A stretch of DNA of 64,000 nt from BOG-932 sp965276835 (GCA_965276835.1 OZ255631.1:1612001-1676000), one strand, 5' to 3'; counted from the first letter of the stretch, positions 42,747-51,276 are shown. Notes: generated from the sequence alone by a model not told the origin. Numbers and translations are program-made.

Positions 42747-43133
42747 ATGGGTAAGTATGAACCGTTAAAACACTTTTTGGTCGAACAAAAAACTGCCGAA
42801 GTTCCGATGACATTCACGGAAATCGAGCGGCTCGTCGGCACGCCGCTTCCACCTAAAGCTGCTAATCATCGCGCATGGTGGAGCAACAGTCCGACAAATA
42901 ACGTCATGACCCAAGCTTGGCTCGATGCGGGTTACAAAACCGAACGCGTCGACATGACCTCCAGAAAGCTCGTTTTTGTTCGATCGAGCGACAACCGGCC
43001 ACGCAAACCAGCCCCTCCTCCGAATCAAGGCGTTATTTCCCGCTTGCGTGAACGACTGGGAGGAACGGTCAAAATCCCAGCGGGCGTGGATTTGACGCAG
43101 CCTGTCGGCGAGCTCTGGGACGCGGATCGGTGA
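42747..43133 (+). CDS. Putative antitoxin: DUF7662-like domain with Phd-type C-terminal tail
   Basis: 128 aa. The N-terminal ~75 residues (MGKYEPLKHFLVEQ, FTEIERLVGTPLPPKAANHRAWWSN, TQAWLDAGYKTERVDM, LVFVR) match the DUF7662-type domain, which is otherwise found as a small stand-alone protein. The C-terminal tail (GTVKIPAGVDLTQPVGELWDADR) looks like the toxin-binding tail of Phd-family antitoxins. The PIN-toxin gene starts 1 bp after its stop. Codon/base composition at the 5' end is more AT-rich than neighbours, hinting at transfer. The domain name comes from memory of the motif; its antitoxin role is inference from position and tail. Confidence 0.72.
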   Translation: MGKYEPLKHFLVEQKTAEVPMTFTEIERLVGTPLPPKAANHRAWWSNSPTNNVMTQAWLDAGYKTERVDMTSRKLVFVRSSDNRPRKPAPPPNQGVISRLRERLGGTVKIPAGVDLTQPVGELWDADR

Positions 43134-43134
43134 C

Positions 43135-43545
43135 ATGAAACAACCAATTCTGCTGGACACCTGTGCCGCCATCTTCCTGTTGACCGATCAGTTAAAACCC
43201 GAGGCGTTGACCAATCTTGAGCAGGCGGAACGAGATCAGGTCGCCATTTTCGTCTCACCGATAACAGCCTGGGAAATCGGCATCTTGGTGGCACGCGGCA
43301 GGCTGGTACTCAGCACAAACCCAGATATTTGGTTCAAGACGATGATCGAGAGCGGCATCGCCCTGGCGAGCATGGAGCCGGACATCCTGATCGCTTCATC
43401 TTTTCTTCCAGCGGCAACCTTGCGCGATCCGGCAGACCGAATTTTGGCGGCAACCGCGAGAGCCAAGGGGTATCGGCTGATGACGCGTGACAGGCCGCTA
43501 TTAGACTATGCCGCCGATGGGCATTTGAAAGCGATCGCCTGTTGA
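43135..43545 (+). CDS. VapC-like PIN-domain toxin
   Basis: 136 aa. PIN RNase fold with acidic metal ligands: LLDTCAAIFL (first Asp), VSPITAWEIGILVARGRL (Glu), RDPADRILAATARAKGYRLMTRDRPLLDY (second and third Asp: ADR and TRDRPL). VapC toxins cleave tRNA or rRNA and arrest growth. Starts 1 bp after the antitoxin stop in the same operon, so the pair forms a type II toxin-antitoxin system. Full-length with all ligands, so probably active. Confidence 0.9.
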   Translation: MKQPILLDTCAAIFLLTDQLKPEALTNLEQAERDQVAIFVSPITAWEIGILVARGRLVLSTNPDIWFKTMIESGIALASMEPDILIASSFLPAATLRDPADRILAATARAKGYRLMTRDRPLLDYAADGHLKAIAC

Positions 43546-43557
43546 ACACACAGGACG

Positions 43558-44499
43558 TTAGTCAATTTTCTTCGCCCTGAGCCATGCGGCAGTGTCAGCC
43601 ATTGCTGTTCTTGCAGTCACTGGAGGATTCCACCCAACGATCTTGCGAAATGCGGCGTCGCTGACATTCAGCGAACCAAGCAAACTGTCTGAAGCCTCAT
43701 TTCGGCCAAATGCAGATGCCACCCCCCTGATTAGGGACGACGGAAACGGTAACAAATACCCGCCCCTGCTAAGGGCGCGCGCCATTTCCCGGATCAGCTC
43801 AGGCGTGGAAAACGGATCGCCGTCGGTTACGTAGAACGTTCCACCGGCGACGCCCGAAGCATCCGCCGCTGTCAGGATCGCGTCGATCAGATTGTCTCGC
43901 GCGATCAGGCTTCTGAGATTTCGCACCGAGCCAAGGGGCAGCGGAATCCCGCGATCGACCAGTTTGAGTAACGCAAGGAAATTGGCGCGGACCCCTGGCC
44001 CGTAAACCAGCGGCGGTCGCAAGATGACGCTTTCCATCTTGTGCGCGGCCGCCTGCAACGCCTGCTCTCCTTCAAGCTTGGAAATGCCATATGGGGTGCG
44101 CGGCACAGGCGGCTCGGTTTCCGTCACCGGCGCCAATCCGCTGTTGTCGAGCGCCGCCTTGACCGAGCTCAACAGGACAAATCGTCGAACACCGGCGGCT
44201 TCGGCCTGCTCCGCCAAGCGCTCCGTCCCCTGCGCGTTCACCTTGCGGAACGCCACAAGCGGGTCTCGTTCAGCCTTCAGGATGTGTGCCCGGCCCGCCA
44301 GATGAAGCACAATGTCGATACCATCCAGCGCCGGCAACCAATCGGTATCGGGACCGATATCGCCGATGATTATCGTGTCGCCCGGCAAATCGGAAACGCC
44401 GCGTACCGCCGACCGGAACGGGCGCGCATCGGCGATCAGACGCTGGATCAATCTCCGGCCGACGAAACCGGTTGCGCCGGTGACCAGAATTCGGCTCAT
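43558..44499 (-). CDS. NAD-dependent NDP-sugar epimerase/reductase
   Basis: 313 aa extended SDR. Rossmann motif ILVTGATGFVGRRLIQRL at the N-terminus; RFVLLSSVKA (Ser) and TPYGISKLEGEQAL (YxxxK) catalytic residues. The pattern resembles WbpV/WbpK-type UDP-sugar 4-epimerases or 4-keto reductases that work next to WbpL/WecA-type transferases. Its ATG overlaps the stop of the preceding transferase (4 bp). Last gene of the leftward four-gene polysaccharide cluster. Exact sugar substrate unknown. Confidence 0.88.
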   Translation of the reverse strand: MSRILVTGATGFVGRRLIQRLIADARPFRSAVRGVSDLPGDTIIIGDIGPDTDWLPALDGIDIVLHLAGRAHILKAERDPLVAFRKVNAQGTERLAEQAEAAGVRRFVLLSSVKAALDNSGLAPVTETEPPVPRTPYGISKLEGEQALQAAAHKMESVILRPPLVYGPGVRANFLALLKLVDRGIPLPLGSVRNLRSLIARDNLIDAILTAADASGVAGGTFYVTDGDPFSTPELIREMARALSRGGYLLPFPSSLIRGVASAFGRNEASDSLLGSLNVSDAAFRKIVGWNPPVTARTAMADTAAWLRAKKID

Positions 44500-45506
44500 G
44501 CCGCCCTCGGCGGACGCGACATCCAGCGCAGAAGCAGCCCCACCAGAATGACCGCCGGTACCAGCATCACCCAGCCCCAGAAGACGGCGAGCCAGGCAAA
44601 AATAGCGAGCGCCAATTGTACGAGCGTCGCGGTTTTGGCCGTTCGCCCGTGGCTTCGTCCCAACTGCGTCGAGCGCTGATAAAAATGCTCGCGATGGGCT
44701 CGCCAGACGCGTTCGCCACGCCGGGCGCGCTTCAGAAGCGTGATCGTCGCATCGGCGAGATAGTAGAGGGCAACGATCAGGGCAAAGAGCTGCCCGCCGT
44801 TCATTGCCAGGCGGATCAGCTCGAACCCCAGCAGATAACCGATCGGCACGCTGCCAACGTCACCCAGGAATATCTTGGCTGGATGCCAGTTCCACACCAG
44901 GAAGCCGACCATGACGGCGGCGATCATCACAGAGCGGAAAGCCTCAAGCGGATCCGGGCCATAGCGCAGCAGGATCAATGTGAGGCCGAAACCCATCGCC
45001 GCCGCGCTGCCGCCCGCGATCCCGTCGATCCCGTCCATGAAGTTGAAAAGATTGACGAACCACAACCAGACGAGCGTTGCGATCAGCCGATCGAGCATCA
45101 CCGGCAGTAGGCCGCCACTGAGCGACAATGTCTGCGGCAGTGCCGCCATCACCGCGCCGGCCGCCAAGAATTGCGCGGCAAAACGAACCGCGGCACTGAG
45201 CCCACGGCGGTCGTCGATCCAGGAAACCGCCATCAGCAGGACGACACCGCCGATCAGCATCCATTCGGTCGGGTCATGCAAACGGTTGGTCCGCCATGTC
45301 GCCCATACCCAGAACGGCAAAAGCGCCAGCATGACGCCCCACCCGCCACCGCGCGGGGTCGGCACCGTGTGACTGCTGCGCGCGTTGGGCAGATCGAGGA
45401 TTGCCCGCCGCCGCAACACAGCCAAGGCCACCCGGGTCAGGACGACACTGGACAACAGAGCCGCGACGAAGAATAGGAAGGTGTCGAGCAGGAAATAGTC
45501 TTTCAC
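44496..45506 (-). CDS. WecA/WbpL-type undecaprenyl-phosphate sugar-1-phosphate transferase
   Basis: 336 aa, about ten TM helices. Polyprenyl-phosphate GlcNAc/FucNAc-1-P transferase family motifs: RSSHTVPTPRGGGWG, SWIDDRRGLSA (DD), VNLFNFMDGIDGIAGG (NxxNxxDGIDGLA), KIFLGDVGSVPIGYLLG, and the His motif RAHREHFYQR. It initiates lipid-linked O-antigen or exopolysaccharide repeat assembly. Overlaps both neighbours by 4 bp. Donor sugar cannot be read. Confidence 0.92.
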   Translation of the reverse strand: MKDYFLLDTFLFFVAALLSSVVLTRVALAVLRRRAILDLPNARSSHTVPTPRGGGWGVMLALLPFWVWATWRTNRLHDPTEWMLIGGVVLLMAVSWIDDRRGLSAAVRFAAQFLAAGAVMAALPQTLSLSGGLLPVMLDRLIATLVWLWFVNLFNFMDGIDGIAGGSAAAMGFGLTLILLRYGPDPLEAFRSVMIAAVMVGFLVWNWHPAKIFLGDVGSVPIGYLLGFELIRLAMNGGQLFALIVALYYLADATITLLKRARRGERVWRAHREHFYQRSTQLGRSHGRTAKTATLVQLALAIFAWLAVFWGWVMLVPAVILVGLLLRWMSRPPRAA

Positions 45507-46687
45507 GGGGCGATCCCGTTCGCCGAGTAGCCATCCAATAATTCGCGGTAAACGGCAACCGTCTTCTGCCCCACGGTGTGCGAGTCCAAGCCGTTGGCAA
45601 CGCGCTTACGCGCGGCATCACCGCAACCTTGGCGAAACGCAGCGTCCTGGACCATGCGCGCGAATGCATCGGCCAGCGCGGGAATGTCGCCTGAGGACAC
45701 CAATATCCCGGTTTCTCCGGATATGACGACCTCGCGGCACCCCGGGACGTCGGTCGCAATCAGCGGACGACCGCAAGCCGCGGCTTCCAGCAGGGTCATC
45801 GGAATGCCCTCCCCGCCCCGGCTTGCCAGCACGCCGACATGAGCTTTGCTCCAAACATCACGCACGTCGTCGACCTGCCCCAGACAGGTCACGCCCGGCT
45901 CGGCGGCCCAGCCATCGAGTTCAGTCTGCGAAATCGCCGCCGGATTTTCCGCATCCGGTGCGCCCGCCAGCAAAAGCCGCGCATCCGATCCACGTTGCCT
46001 GAGCAACCGAAACGCCGCCACAACATCTTCGACGCCTTTGATCCGAAGCATCCGGGTCGCGCAACCGATGACCACGGGTCCGTCCGGTTCAGGCAGCACG
46101 TCGTATCGGCTGAGATCGACACCTGAACCGCGGATCAGCGTCAGCTTCGCCTGCGGCACGATGCCAAGCCGGGTCAACGTCGTCGCGTCTTCGGGATTTT
46201 CCACCAGGAAGCGCACCCCCGGCCGTGCCGCGATCCCACGCAGGATGCGACCGATCACGGCCCGGATGGTCCGCGTCTTGCGCGTATCGACGGTGAACAG
46301 AAAGCCTAGGCCTGTGAAGGCGTTTACAACGCGCCTTATCCCAGTCAGGCGCACAGCGATCGAACCGATCAGAATCGATTTCTGCGATACATGATGAACG
46401 ATATCCGGCTTGGTCCTGCGATAGAGCCGTGCGATCTCGAAGATCGCCGTCAGGCCCGCCAAAGGATTGGTGCTGCCGCGCCGCCACCTCAGAGGGTAAA
46501 GAGTAAACCCCTCCTCCCGAATCAGATCGCCATGCGCATCGACACGGGTTGCCACCGCTACCCGAAAGCCGGCCTCACGGGCTGCGCGCGCCTGCGGAAG
46601 GCGGTGCGCCCAAAAATACCAATCCTCGGTTACCAGGAAGATCAGCGTGGGCGGACGCAGCCCGGGCGGATCAGCCGCCTGCGCCAT
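45503..46687 (-). CDS. Glycosyltransferase family 4-like protein
   Basis: 394 aa from the ATG at 46687; the longer frame (to 46960) lies inside the upstream epimerase. GT-B fold with N-terminal TLIFLVTEDWYFWAHRLPQARAAREAGFRVAVATRVD, as in capsular/LPS transferases. The C-terminal donor site has VGVLASRGGEGIPMTLLEAAACGRPLIATDVPGCREVV (the E-x7-E type motif). Adds the second sugar to the lipid-linked precursor, probably after the WecA-type enzyme next door. Overlaps the epimerase stop by 17 bp. Confidence 0.9.
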   Translation of the reverse strand: MAQAADPPGLRPPTLIFLVTEDWYFWAHRLPQARAAREAGFRVAVATRVDAHGDLIREEGFTLYPLRWRRGSTNPLAGLTAIFEIARLYRRTKPDIVHHVSQKSILIGSIAVRLTGIRRVVNAFTGLGFLFTVDTRKTRTIRAVIGRILRGIAARPGVRFLVENPEDATTLTRLGIVPQAKLTLIRGSGVDLSRYDVLPEPDGPVVIGCATRMLRIKGVEDVVAAFRLLRQRGSDARLLLAGAPDAENPAAISQTELDGWAAEPGVTCLGQVDDVRDVWSKAHVGVLASRGGEGIPMTLLEAAACGRPLIATDVPGCREVVISGETGILVSSGDIPALADAFARMVQDAAFRQGCGDAARKRVANGLDSHTVGQKTVAVYRELLDGYSANGIAP

Positions 46688-47648
46688 AATATTCTTTGTA
46701 CCAGTCCACAAACTTCGGCAGACCGTCGTCGATCGCGATACTGGGGTCGAAGCCCAGGTCGCGGCGGCTTTCACCAATCTCGGCGGCCGTGATCTCCACG
46801 TCGCCGGGCTGCATTGGTTCGTAGCGAATGACCGCCTTTTGCCCCAGCGCCTTCTCCAGTACCTTGATAAAGCGCAGTACCGGCTCGGACTTGTTGTTAC
46901 CCAGATTATAGATGCGATGCCGCCGTGTCGGATCGGCCGGTTGGTCCAACGCCGCGACAACCCCGGCGACGATGTCGTCGATATAAGTGAAATCGCGCTT
47001 CAGCTTACCTTCGTTGAAGACCGGGATTGCCTCGCCGGCCAGGATCGCCTTGGTGAAGCTGAAATACGCCATGTCGGGCCGGCCCCACGGACCATAGACG
47101 GTGAAGAACCGAAGAGCGGTCGAGGACAGCCCGTACATCGACGCATAGCTTTCCGCCAGCAACTCCCCGCCCCGCTTGGTTGCCGCATAGAGAGAAACAG
47201 GATGATCAACCCTATCGGCGACCGAGAACGGAAAGGTATGGTTGCCGCCGTAAACCGACGACGAGCTTGCATAAACCAGCGCCGGAACCGGGTCGATACG
47301 CCGAACGGCTTCGAGCATCGCCACCTGTCCCAGCACATTCGAATGCACATAGGCATAGGGATTTTGCAGCGAGTAACGAACGCCGGCCTGTGCCGCGAGA
47401 TGGATCACGCCGGACAGCGGACCGGCCTTGGATAGAATGTCGTAAACCCGCTCGTGATCGGCGATGTCCGCACGATGAAAGCTGAAGTTCTTGTTACCGG
47501 CCAGCAATGCCAGCCGACCTTCTTTCAGGCGGACGTCATAGTAGTCATTGACAATATCAATCCCGACCACCCGTTCGCCGCGGGCAAGCAGGGCCGTTGC
47601 CACGTGAAAGCCGATAAAGCCGGCGGCTCCGGTCACGATGACGGTCAT
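46671..47648 (-). CDS. UDP-glucuronate 4-epimerase-like NAD-dependent epimerase
   Basis: 325 aa from the ATG at 47648 (upstream in-frame extension to 47699 is unlikely). Extended SDR: VIVTGAAGFIGFHVATALLARGERVVGIDIVNDYYDVRLKEGRLALL, HLAAQAGVRYSLQNPYAYVHSNVLGQVAMLEA, SSSSVYGG, SLYAATKRGGELLA (YxxxK), and FFTVYGPWGRPDMAYFSFTKAI. This is the pattern of UDP-GlcA 4-epimerases (CapI/LpsL), giving UDP-galacturonate for LPS or capsule. First gene of the cluster. Confidence 0.92.
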   Translation of the reverse strand: MTVIVTGAAGFIGFHVATALLARGERVVGIDIVNDYYDVRLKEGRLALLAGNKNFSFHRADIADHERVYDILSKAGPLSGVIHLAAQAGVRYSLQNPYAYVHSNVLGQVAMLEAVRRIDPVPALVYASSSSVYGGNHTFPFSVADRVDHPVSLYAATKRGGELLAESYASMYGLSSTALRFFTVYGPWGRPDMAYFSFTKAILAGEAIPVFNEGKLKRDFTYIDDIVAGVVAALDQPADPTRRHRIYNLGNNKSEPVLRFIKVLEKALGQKAVIRYEPMQPGDVEITAAEIGESRRDLGFDPSIAIDDGLPKFVDWYKEYYGAGG

Positions 47649-47729
47649 TTCACTGGCACCGAGCAGGTCATCCCGGTCTAATAGGTGCTGCGCCACCAAG
47701 CCGCAAGGCTGGACGGCGCTGTCCCATGT

Positions 47730-49055
47730 TTAGAATTTGTAGGAAAGACCGGCCGTCAGAATGTCGATCGAAACGGTTGATTCCGCCTTGATATTGCTGA
47801 ACGTCTGGACAGCCGGCACCGTGTCGTAGAACGACCGGTTGATATTAATATTGCTGTCGGTAACGAATATATGGGCATAGCTGAAGTCGAAGCCGATATG
47901 TTCGTCCCACTGATAGTGGAATCCGGTCGACAGCCAATATCGGTCGCCATCGGGCACGCGTGTGTCGCGGAACTGATCGACCGTCGGCGTCTGGTCGTAT
48001 TTCACGCCGGCTCGCAGTTTCCATTGCGGGTCCAGCTGGTATTCGCCCCCCAGAGCGAACGAGTAGGTATCCCGATAGTTTTCCTGAGTAACCAGATTGC
48101 CGAGCGTCGGGCTTGTCGTATGGATGTTGATCGCCTGGAAATTGCTCCAGGTATAAAAATCGAACTCAGCGAGCAAAGTCAGGTCTGGCGTTACTTTGCG
48201 CGCGATGCCGGCTTGGACAATATCCGGCAAATCCAACGCGGCGGTTCCGGTCACCTGCTGATTTGCGACTGAGACGAGCCCTTGCAGGTTGGCGACGGTC
48301 AGCGACCCGCGAATGTTATGCTGAATGCCGTAGCGGTAGCTGAGGCCGATATTCGTGTTGGCGTCGGGCTGGATCAGCAGGCCACCGTTGAAGCCCGTGC
48401 TCCATGTATGGCCGCTCAACGTCAGACGACCGTCGCTAGCAATAACACCGGGTGTAATCGGATCGGGCACCGCGGAACGCAGTTTGACATAGGTATACTG
48501 CTCGTCGAGCCCCAGCCCGATCGACAGCCAGTCGTTCAACTTGACGCCGATCGTTGGCTGGAAGTCGATGGTTTCGACGAAGCTGTCGATTGAATCGTAT
48601 CGTGCGAAGCTGTTCTGCTCGAACTTTGACGCAAACCCGAATGGCGCGGTCACGCCGAACCCCAAGGTCACCGGAGAATCCGGAATCTGTGCACTGAGAA
48701 AGAAGTCGGGGATCGGGGTGGCCGATCCGGGGTTGCCGCCGTTGCCGCCCTGGGGCCTGGAAATCGGCGCCAGGGCCGAATGATCTGTCGTCCCCAGATC
48801 ATGTAGTTGAGCATCCGGCACAATCAGATCGACGCCCTGATCGATTTGCACACCGGGAAGCTGGGTCAACCCAGCGGGATTGAAGTAGATCGTACTGGCG
48901 TCATCGGCGATCGCAACATTGCCGGCCTGCGCGCGGCCAACCCCTGCCGCCGACTGTTCCTGGATATAAAATCCACCAGCCGACGCCGCACCCGCCACCA
49001 GAAAAGCCGGCAGGGCAAGGAATGCGGCCAGATCGGGCTTCATGCGCAAATTCAT
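47730..49055 (-). CDS. FadL/TodX-type outer-membrane transport protein
   Basis: 441 aa from the ATG at 49055 (RBS AGGA 9 nt upstream). Signal peptide MNLRMKPDLAAFLALPAFLVAGAASA, then the FadL plug motif GGFYIQEQSAAGVGRAQAGNVAIADDASTIYFNPAGLTQLPG (NPAG). Alternating beta-strands follow, with the terminal YKF strand for Bam insertion. Imports long-chain fatty acids or aromatic hydrocarbons. A 16-nt box in its promoter is nearly identical to one before the candidate sRNA at 51957-52047. Confidence 0.92.
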   Translation of the reverse strand: MNLRMKPDLAAFLALPAFLVAGAASAGGFYIQEQSAAGVGRAQAGNVAIADDASTIYFNPAGLTQLPGVQIDQGVDLIVPDAQLHDLGTTDHSALAPISRPQGGNGGNPGSATPIPDFFLSAQIPDSPVTLGFGVTAPFGFASKFEQNSFARYDSIDSFVETIDFQPTIGVKLNDWLSIGLGLDEQYTYVKLRSAVPDPITPGVIASDGRLTLSGHTWSTGFNGGLLIQPDANTNIGLSYRYGIQHNIRGSLTVANLQGLVSVANQQVTGTAALDLPDIVQAGIARKVTPDLTLLAEFDFYTWSNFQAINIHTTSPTLGNLVTQENYRDTYSFALGGEYQLDPQWKLRAGVKYDQTPTVDQFRDTRVPDGDRYWLSTGFHYQWDEHIGFDFSYAHIFVTDSNININRSFYDTVPAVQTFSNIKAESTVSIDILTAGLSYKF

Positions 49056-49131
49056 TTTCAGTGTCCTAATGAACAGGAATTCGTAAGGAATCATCCCTAG
49101 CAAAGTTCCATTAGGCGTGACAGTTCAATTC

Positions 49132-49147
49132 TATATTGCACCGCACA
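49132..49147 (-). promoter_or_regulatory. TGC-N3-GCA box in fadL promoter
   Basis: Minus strand reads TGTGCGGTGCAATATA, with the TGC-n3-GCA symmetric core at 49137-49145, 77 nt upstream of the fadL ATG and just upstream of a TTGAAC -35 candidate. A 14/16 match (TGTGCGGCGCAACATA) lies upstream of the sRNA candidate at 52142-52157. Boxes of this shape are bound by PhaR/AniA-type carbon regulators in Alphaproteobacteria; that assignment is inference. Confidence 0.5.
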
Positions 49148-49318
49148 ATACAGGTAGGATTTCTTTTCAGTGTTGCTTAAAGGGCGCGAAATCAACCTTA
49201 AGGATACAGTACGGAAAATCGATAAAATGCCCTCTTCTTTTCATATTTAATCTCCAGACGGAGTGCCGCACGCTCATCGAATTCGACCTTGGCCAACACA
49301 CGGCGCGTTACTCCAGAT

Positions 49319-49335
49319 TTTAGAGCCGTTCTAAA
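49319..49335 (+). promoter_or_regulatory. Irr/iron-control-element-like palindrome
   Basis: TTTAGA-GCCGT-TCTAAA is a perfect 6-bp inverted repeat. It matches the alphaproteobacterial Irr box (TTTAGAA-N3-TTCTAAA) at 13 of 14 defined positions. It sits 92 bp upstream of the rubrerythrin ATG. Irr senses haem/iron status and controls iron-storage and oxidative-stress genes, including rubrerythrin-type proteins. Confidence 0.6.
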
Positions 49336-49427
49336 CAATCTTGCTTTTCGCCCTCGGTCGGCGGTAAGATCGACGGGATCATACCATTGGCGGCCGGCAA
49401 GGCTGCCTGCCTTATCAGGAGGATAGA

Positions 49428-49850
49428 ATGACGGCGCTTAAAGACTCCAAGACGCTCGAAAATCTGAAAGAAGCCTTTGCCGGCGAAAGCCAGGCGAACC
49501 GGCGTTACCTCTATTTCGCACAAAAGGCCGACGTCGAAGGCTACAACGATGTCGCCGCCGTGTTCCGCTCCACCGCCGAGGGCGAGACCGGTCATGCCCA
49601 TGGCCATCTGGAATTCATGGAAGAAGTTGGCGATCCGGCGACCGGCAAGCCGATCGGCGCGACTGACCTGAACCTGGTGGCCTCGGTCGCAGGCGAAACC
49701 CATGAATATACGGACATGTATCCGGGCATGGCGCGCACCGCTCGCGAAGAAGGTTTCGACGAAATCGCCGACTGGTTCGAAACGCTGGCCAAGGCCGAGC
49801 GGTCGCATGCCGGCCGTTTCCAGAAGGCGCTCGACGGCCTGAACGGCTAA
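49428..49850 (+). CDS. Rubrerythrin-type di-iron protein without rubredoxin domain
   Basis: 140 aa four-helix ferritin-like protein. Di-iron ligand pattern: Glu20 in AFAGESQANRRYLYFAQKAD, Glu53-x2-His56 in AEGETGHAHGH, and on the second pair Glu in AGETHEYTDMYPGMA and E-x2-H in AKAERSHAGRF. The C-terminal rubredoxin (FeS4) domain of classical rubrerythrin is absent, as in sulerythrin/erythrin forms. Reduces peroxide or handles iron. Strong RBS AGGAGG, Irr-like box upstream, and its own terminator 26 bp downstream. Confidence 0.92.
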   Translation: MTALKDSKTLENLKEAFAGESQANRRYLYFAQKADVEGYNDVAAVFRSTAEGETGHAHGHLEFMEEVGDPATGKPIGATDLNLVASVAGETHEYTDMYPGMARTAREEGFDEIADWFETLAKAERSHAGRFQKALDGLNG

Positions 49851-49876
49851 GCGATCGACCGATCGTCTGCGTACTT

Positions 49877-49910
49877 AAATCGGCGGCCCCTCGTGGCCGC
49901 CGATTTTCTT
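49877..49910 (+). terminator. Intrinsic terminator after rubrerythrin gene
   Basis: 12-bp perfect stem AAATCGGCGGCC / GGCCGCCGATTT with a 6-nt loop, followed by TCTT. It separates rubrerythrin from the Fe-S protein gene 25 bp further on; partial readthrough would link them. Confidence 0.88.
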
Positions 49911-49935
49911 CCCGCCTGTAACCGCGAGGATTTTC

Positions 49936-51276
49936 ATGGCCGAGCCCAACAGCGGTGCGCCTTTTCGCCATGTGATCGACTGGCAGAATCCCGATTTCGT
50001 CGACTACGCGAAGCTCGAAAAAGAGATGGAGCGGGTCTTCGACATCTGTCACGGGTGCCGGCGCTGTTTTAACCTGTGCGACAGCTTCCCCGTCCTGTTC
50101 GACATGATCGACGAGACGCCCTCCGGCGAACTCGAAGGCGTGCTGAAAGAGAAATATAAAGACGTCGTCGACGCCTGTACGCTCTGCGACATGTGCTTCA
50201 TGACGAAGTGCCCCTATGTCCCGCCGCACGAATTCAATCTCGATTTCCCGCATCTGATGCTGCGCTACCGCGCCTACGAGTACGGTAAAGGCGTTCCCTC
50301 GCTGGCCGACAAGGAACTGGTTGCGACAGACCGCAACGGCGCGATCGGATCGGCTCTGAACCCGCTGATGAACTGGGCTGTCGGTCTGGACAACAAGTTG
50401 ACGCGCCCGATCATGGAGGCCGTTGCCGGTATCGACCGCAATGCGGCGCTGCCGACCTTTGACCGTCCCACCTTTGTGAATGCCGCCAGGAACGCGCCGC
50501 AGCCGGATACGACCGCACCCGCGGCGGGACGCAAGGCCGCGCTCTATGCGACCTGCTTCATCAATTACAACAATACCTCGATCGGCATCGCCGCCCAGGC
50601 CGTGCTGGCCAAGAATGGCGTCGAGACCAAAGTCGTGCATCCCGAATGTTGCGGCATGCCGCAACTGGAACTGGGCGATATCAAGGACGTCGCCGACCGC
50701 GCGGCCAGGGTCGCGGCTTATATGAGGCCGATCATCGAGGACGGTTACCGGATCGTGGCACTCGTGCCGTCCTGCGCATTGATGCTGAAATTCGAATGGC
50801 CGCTGATCCTGCCGGATAATGCGGACGTGGCGTTCCTGTCGAAGAACACGTCGGACCTCAGCGAGTACGTCGTCGATATCGCCAAGAAAGAGGGACTGGC
50901 GCTTGGAATGAAGCCGCTTGATGGCGGCGTCACGATACACCTTGCCTGCCATGCGCGGGCGCAGAACATGGGCGCCAAGGGCGCAGAGATGCTACGCCTA
51001 ATTCCAGAGCCGGACGTTGCAGTGGTCGAGCGCTGTTCGGGCCATGGCGGCTCGTGGGGCGTCAAGAAGGGCAATTTCAACACTGCGTTGAAGGTCGGCA
51101 AGCCGGTCGCACGGCAAGTGGCGAAGAACGATAAAGCTTTTGTCGCTTCGGAATGCCCTCTGGCCGGAATGCACGTGCTGCAGGGTGTCGAGGCGATCGA
51201 GGGCGCGAGATTGCCGACGAAAATTCACCCGATCGAACTGGTAGCGCAGGCTTATGGACTAACGGCATCCAAATGA
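49936..51276 (+). CDS. GlpC/HdrD-like iron-sulfur oxidoreductase
   Basis: 446 aa. Two N-terminal 4Fe-4S sites: Cys38/41/44/48 (CHGCRRCFNLC) and Cys81/84/87/92 (CTLCDMCFMTKCPYVPP). The C-terminal half has two CCG-type heterodisulfide-reductase modules: ATCFINYNN...HPECCGMPQLELGD and ACHARAQNMG...VERCSGHGGSWGVKKG, the second lacking the paired CCG (CSG). Probably transfers electrons between a quinone or a flavoprotein and a thiol partner. ATGA overlap with the next gene; the rubrerythrin / GlpC-like / DUF3501 trio is a recurring set. Confidence 0.9.
   Translation: MAEPNSGAPFRHVIDWQNPDFVDYAKLEKEMERVFDICHGCRRCFNLCDSFPVLFDMIDETPSGELEGVLKEKYKDVVDACTLCDMCFMTKCPYVPPHEFNLDFPHLMLRYRAYEYGKGVPSLADKELVATDRNGAIGSALNPLMNWAVGLDNKLTRPIMEAVAGIDRNAALPTFDRPTFVNAARNAPQPDTTAPAAGRKAALYATCFINYNNTSIGIAAQAVLAKNGVETKVVHPECCGMPQLELGDIKDVADRAARVAAYMRPIIEDGYRIVALVPSCALMLKFEWPLILPDNADVAFLSKNTSDLSEYVVDIAKKEGLALGMKPLDGGVTIHLACHARAQNMGAKGAEMLRLIPEPDVAVVERCSGHGGSWGVKKGNFNTALKVGKPVARQVAKNDKAFVASECPLAGMHVLQGVEAIEGARLPTKIHPIELVAQAYGLTASK

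Larger units (their letters stand above)
49056..49427. other. Divergent intergenic region fadL / rubrerythrin
   Basis: 372 bp, more AT-rich than the flanks. It contains the fadL promoter box (49132-49147), an Irr-like palindrome (49319-49335) and the rubrerythrin RBS (AGGAGGATAG at 49418-49427). No ORF or RNA gene is recognisable in the remainder. Confidence 0.6.

Noticed and set aside
46688..46960. 91-codon N-terminal extension of the glycosyltransferase
   Set aside because: It lies entirely inside the upstream epimerase gene and has no glycosyltransferase similarity; the ATG at 46687 fits the GT-B fold.
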